64,000 nucleotides of DNA from positions 682,001 to 746,000 of the forward strand of contig NZ_PSSW01000001.1 in the NCBI RefSeq assembly GCF_002933295.1, written 5' to 3'. A program made the position numbers and the translations under genes. Position 1 is the stretch's first letter. Every line of letters begins with the position of its first letter. Below the pieces are notes generated by a model that saw nothing but the letters and a program-made list of their open reading frames with translations, did no database searches and had not been told where the DNA came from. Source of the stretch: Marinobacter flavimaris (GTDB taxonomy: Bacteria; Pseudomonadota; Gammaproteobacteria; Pseudomonadales; Oleiphilaceae). Below are positions 62,517 to 64,000 of the stretch, in pieces.

Positions 62517-64000
62517 TAAACGGATCCCTGGTTTTCGTTGTTCAAATAGAGCGGTAGTTTCAAAGTTACTTTTAGGCCTTCGCCAGAAACGCTTTGGAAA
62601 CGAAGGTTACCTTGATTAGCTTGCGCGAGCTGTCTGCAAATGGCCAGGCCGAGACCGGTGCCATTGGTTTTCGTTGTGAAGAAAGGCTCGGTTAGGTGGA
62701 TCAGGTGGTCAGCGCTTACGCCGGGGCCGTTATCGCTGACAGAAACATAAACTGCTAAGCCTTGCTGTTTGGTTCGAATTGTAACCCGGCCCCCAATACC
62801 CTCCATTGCCTGAATGGCGTTCATCACCAGATTCATAACGATCTGTCGGACCTGGGAAGAGTCGGCCCATGCGTAAACAGATTCGTGCTCGACTTGTACC
62901 AACTCAATCCCATGGCGATGTGCCACTGCATCGGCGAGAATTTTCACTGTTTCAACAACGTCGATGATGTTGACCTTGCTTGCCTTGGCTTCTCTCGGGC
63001 GAGCGTAATCCAAGAGCAGTTGGACAACATCGTTTACTCGGTCGATCTCATGGTCAACTGATTCCATTAACTTTTGGCGTTTGGGATCCGACTCCTTCCG
63101 CGATAGGGCCTGAATTGTAGTCTTTATGGTTGCGAGAGGGTTTCTAATCTCGTGTGCAACGCCCGCGGAGAATTGCCCGAGTATGGCACGGCGTTCTACG
63201 TCAACCATGCTCTTTACCAGCCGCCGAAGACGAAGGCGCATACGTTCGAGGGCAAAGGCCAGATAGCCTATTTCCGCTGTACCCTCCGTGTGTAGCGGAG
63301 TATCAAAATCGCCTCCAGCAACTCTGTCAGCTCCTTCAATCAAAGGAGTGACCTGTTTTTCCAACCTTTTTGAAAGGTGACGTGACAACAAAATAACGGC
63401 CAAGGCCGCTCCAGAAGCCAAAAGGATTAACCCGAATCTGGCTGACTCCAAAGGGCCCAGCAGAGGGTCACCGAGCCATTGAAGGCGTATGTGCCAGCCC
63501 TCGATAAAATCGTTCGAGTTAATGTCCTTGGCGGAATAGGAAGGTTTTCCGGGTATATTTCCTACGGCGGTAATGGGTACGTTTTGAGGCGTTACGATAA
63601 GAGGGCTCTGCAAGCCCGTGAGGCTCAGATCTTTTACCTGATCGGTAAGGCTCGCAAGGCGCACAACCAAGCCAACCCAGGCTTCAGGGGCGGGATTAAG
63701 CCCTGTAGGGCTTAGTCTGAGAACAAACCAACCGGGCCTGCTATCAGTTGGTAGGGCCGGACCGATTATTTCTCCGTTGGCAAATGGAGTTAAAGGCAGT
63801 TCGTCCAACTCCACTTGCTGCAGCAGCGTTTGAGTTAGATACCACAAGGGCGCCTCGTATCGGGATGGCTTGACCACTACCCCATACAGATGGGGACTAT
63901 CGAGAGCCTGGCGCAGCTGTGCCATGACCTCGGCATTAGGTTTCTCTTCGGCGTTTGCAGTGGTCAACCAATCGAAAACCTCAGGTACGTCGGCAAGAGC
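62516..64000 (-). CDS. Sensor histidine kinase (5' end cut by window end)
   Basis: The open frame continues through position 64000, so the N-terminus, with a likely first TM helix, is missing. The visible part shows an extracytoplasmic sensor domain (about 160 residues, with VVVKPSRYEAPLWYLTQTLLQQ and GWFVLRLSPTGLNPAPEAWVGLVVRL), a TM (FGLILLASGAALAVILLS) and a HAMP domain (SKRLEKQVTPLIEGADRVAGGDFDTPLH). The HisKA helix follows with His in FSAGVAHEIRNPLATIKTTIQAL, then the ATPase boxes (MNLVMNAIQAM, VSDNGPGVS, TNGTGLGLAICRQL). A TTG at 63967 is not a plausible start. It partners the response regulator that overlaps its stop. Confidence 0.93.
   Translation of the reverse strand, partial: ALADVPEVFDWLTTANAEEKPNAEVMAQLRQALDSPHLYGVVVKPSRYEAPLWYLTQTLLQQVELDELPLTPFANGEIIGPALPTDSRPGWFVLRLSPTGLNPAPEAWVGLVVRLASLTDQVKDLSLTGLQSPLIVTPQNVPITAVGNIPGKPSYSAKDINSNDFIEGWHIRLQWLGDPLLGPLESARFGLILLASGAALAVILLSRHLSKRLEKQVTPLIEGADRVAGGDFDTPLHTEGTAEIGYLAFALERMRLRLRRLVKSMVDVERRAILGQFSAGVAHEIRNPLATIKTTIQALSRKESDPKRQKLMESVDHEIDRVNDVVQLLLDYARPREAKASKVNIIDVVETVKILADAVAHRHGIELVQVEHESVYAWADSSQVRQIVMNLVMNAIQAMEGIGGRVTIRTKQQGLAVYVSVSDNGPGVSADHLIHLTEPFFTTKTNGTGLGLAICRQLAQANQGNLRFQSVSGEGLKVTLKLPLYLNNENQGSV

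Overview
The window looks like a chromosomal segment of a gammaproteobacterium close to Marinobacter (or the wider Pseudomonas/Marinobacter group). The gene orders point there: exbB-exbD-msbA-lpxK-trm112-kdsB-ptp-murB, ruvCAB-ybgC-tolQRAB-pal-cpoB followed by tRNA-Lys and nadA, guaBA-tadA, and dapA-bamC-purC. The genus is an inference; I could run no search.

Positions 1 to about 50.9 kb are ordinary core genome. They hold putrescine synthesis from agmatine (aguA, start of aguB), a PilZ protein, lipoprotein sorting (lolC, lolD), DNA uptake (comEC), the lipid A/KDO/peptidoglycan block (7.5-13.9 kb), proS, leuA with a divergent Lrp regulator, a cold-shock gene with a long 5' leader, prpE, xseA, guaBA, tadA, UDP-sugar genes (galE, ugd), fabR, aspS, the ruvCAB/tol-pal block, two identical tRNA-Lys genes, nadA, bepA, a TusA-like gene, bcp, dapA, bamC, purC, an outer-membrane barrel, a UDP-glucuronate epimerase and a lipocalin.

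At 50,959-51,003 there is an exact 3' half of a tRNA-Val(GAC), from the anticodon loop to CCA, with no 5' half. This is the footprint expected at the distal end of an element integrated in a tRNA gene. Its orientation predicts an accessory island running from about 51.0 kb to beyond the right edge, with the intact tRNA-Val further right.

The 51-64 kb region reads on the minus strand and appears to be a self-contained sense-import-oxidise module. A sensor kinase (cut by the window end), an NtrC-type sigma-54 activator and a periplasmic binding protein form one overlapping operon. Just downstream lie two identical palindromes (ATGAGCG-N5-CGCTCAT, centres 34 bp apart) and about 80 bp further a sigma-54 -24/-12 promoter. 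This promoter faces a seven-gene unit: a second binding protein, a LIV-type ABC importer (livH, livM, livG, livF), an iron-type alcohol dehydrogenase and a succinate-semialdehyde-type dehydrogenase. The most economical reading is ligand-induced uptake and oxidation of a small hydroxylated compound. 4-Hydroxybutyrate or 1,4-butanediol would fit the enzyme pair, but the substrate is not proven by the sequence. A thioesterase and a small DMT-type transporter follow after a hairpin.
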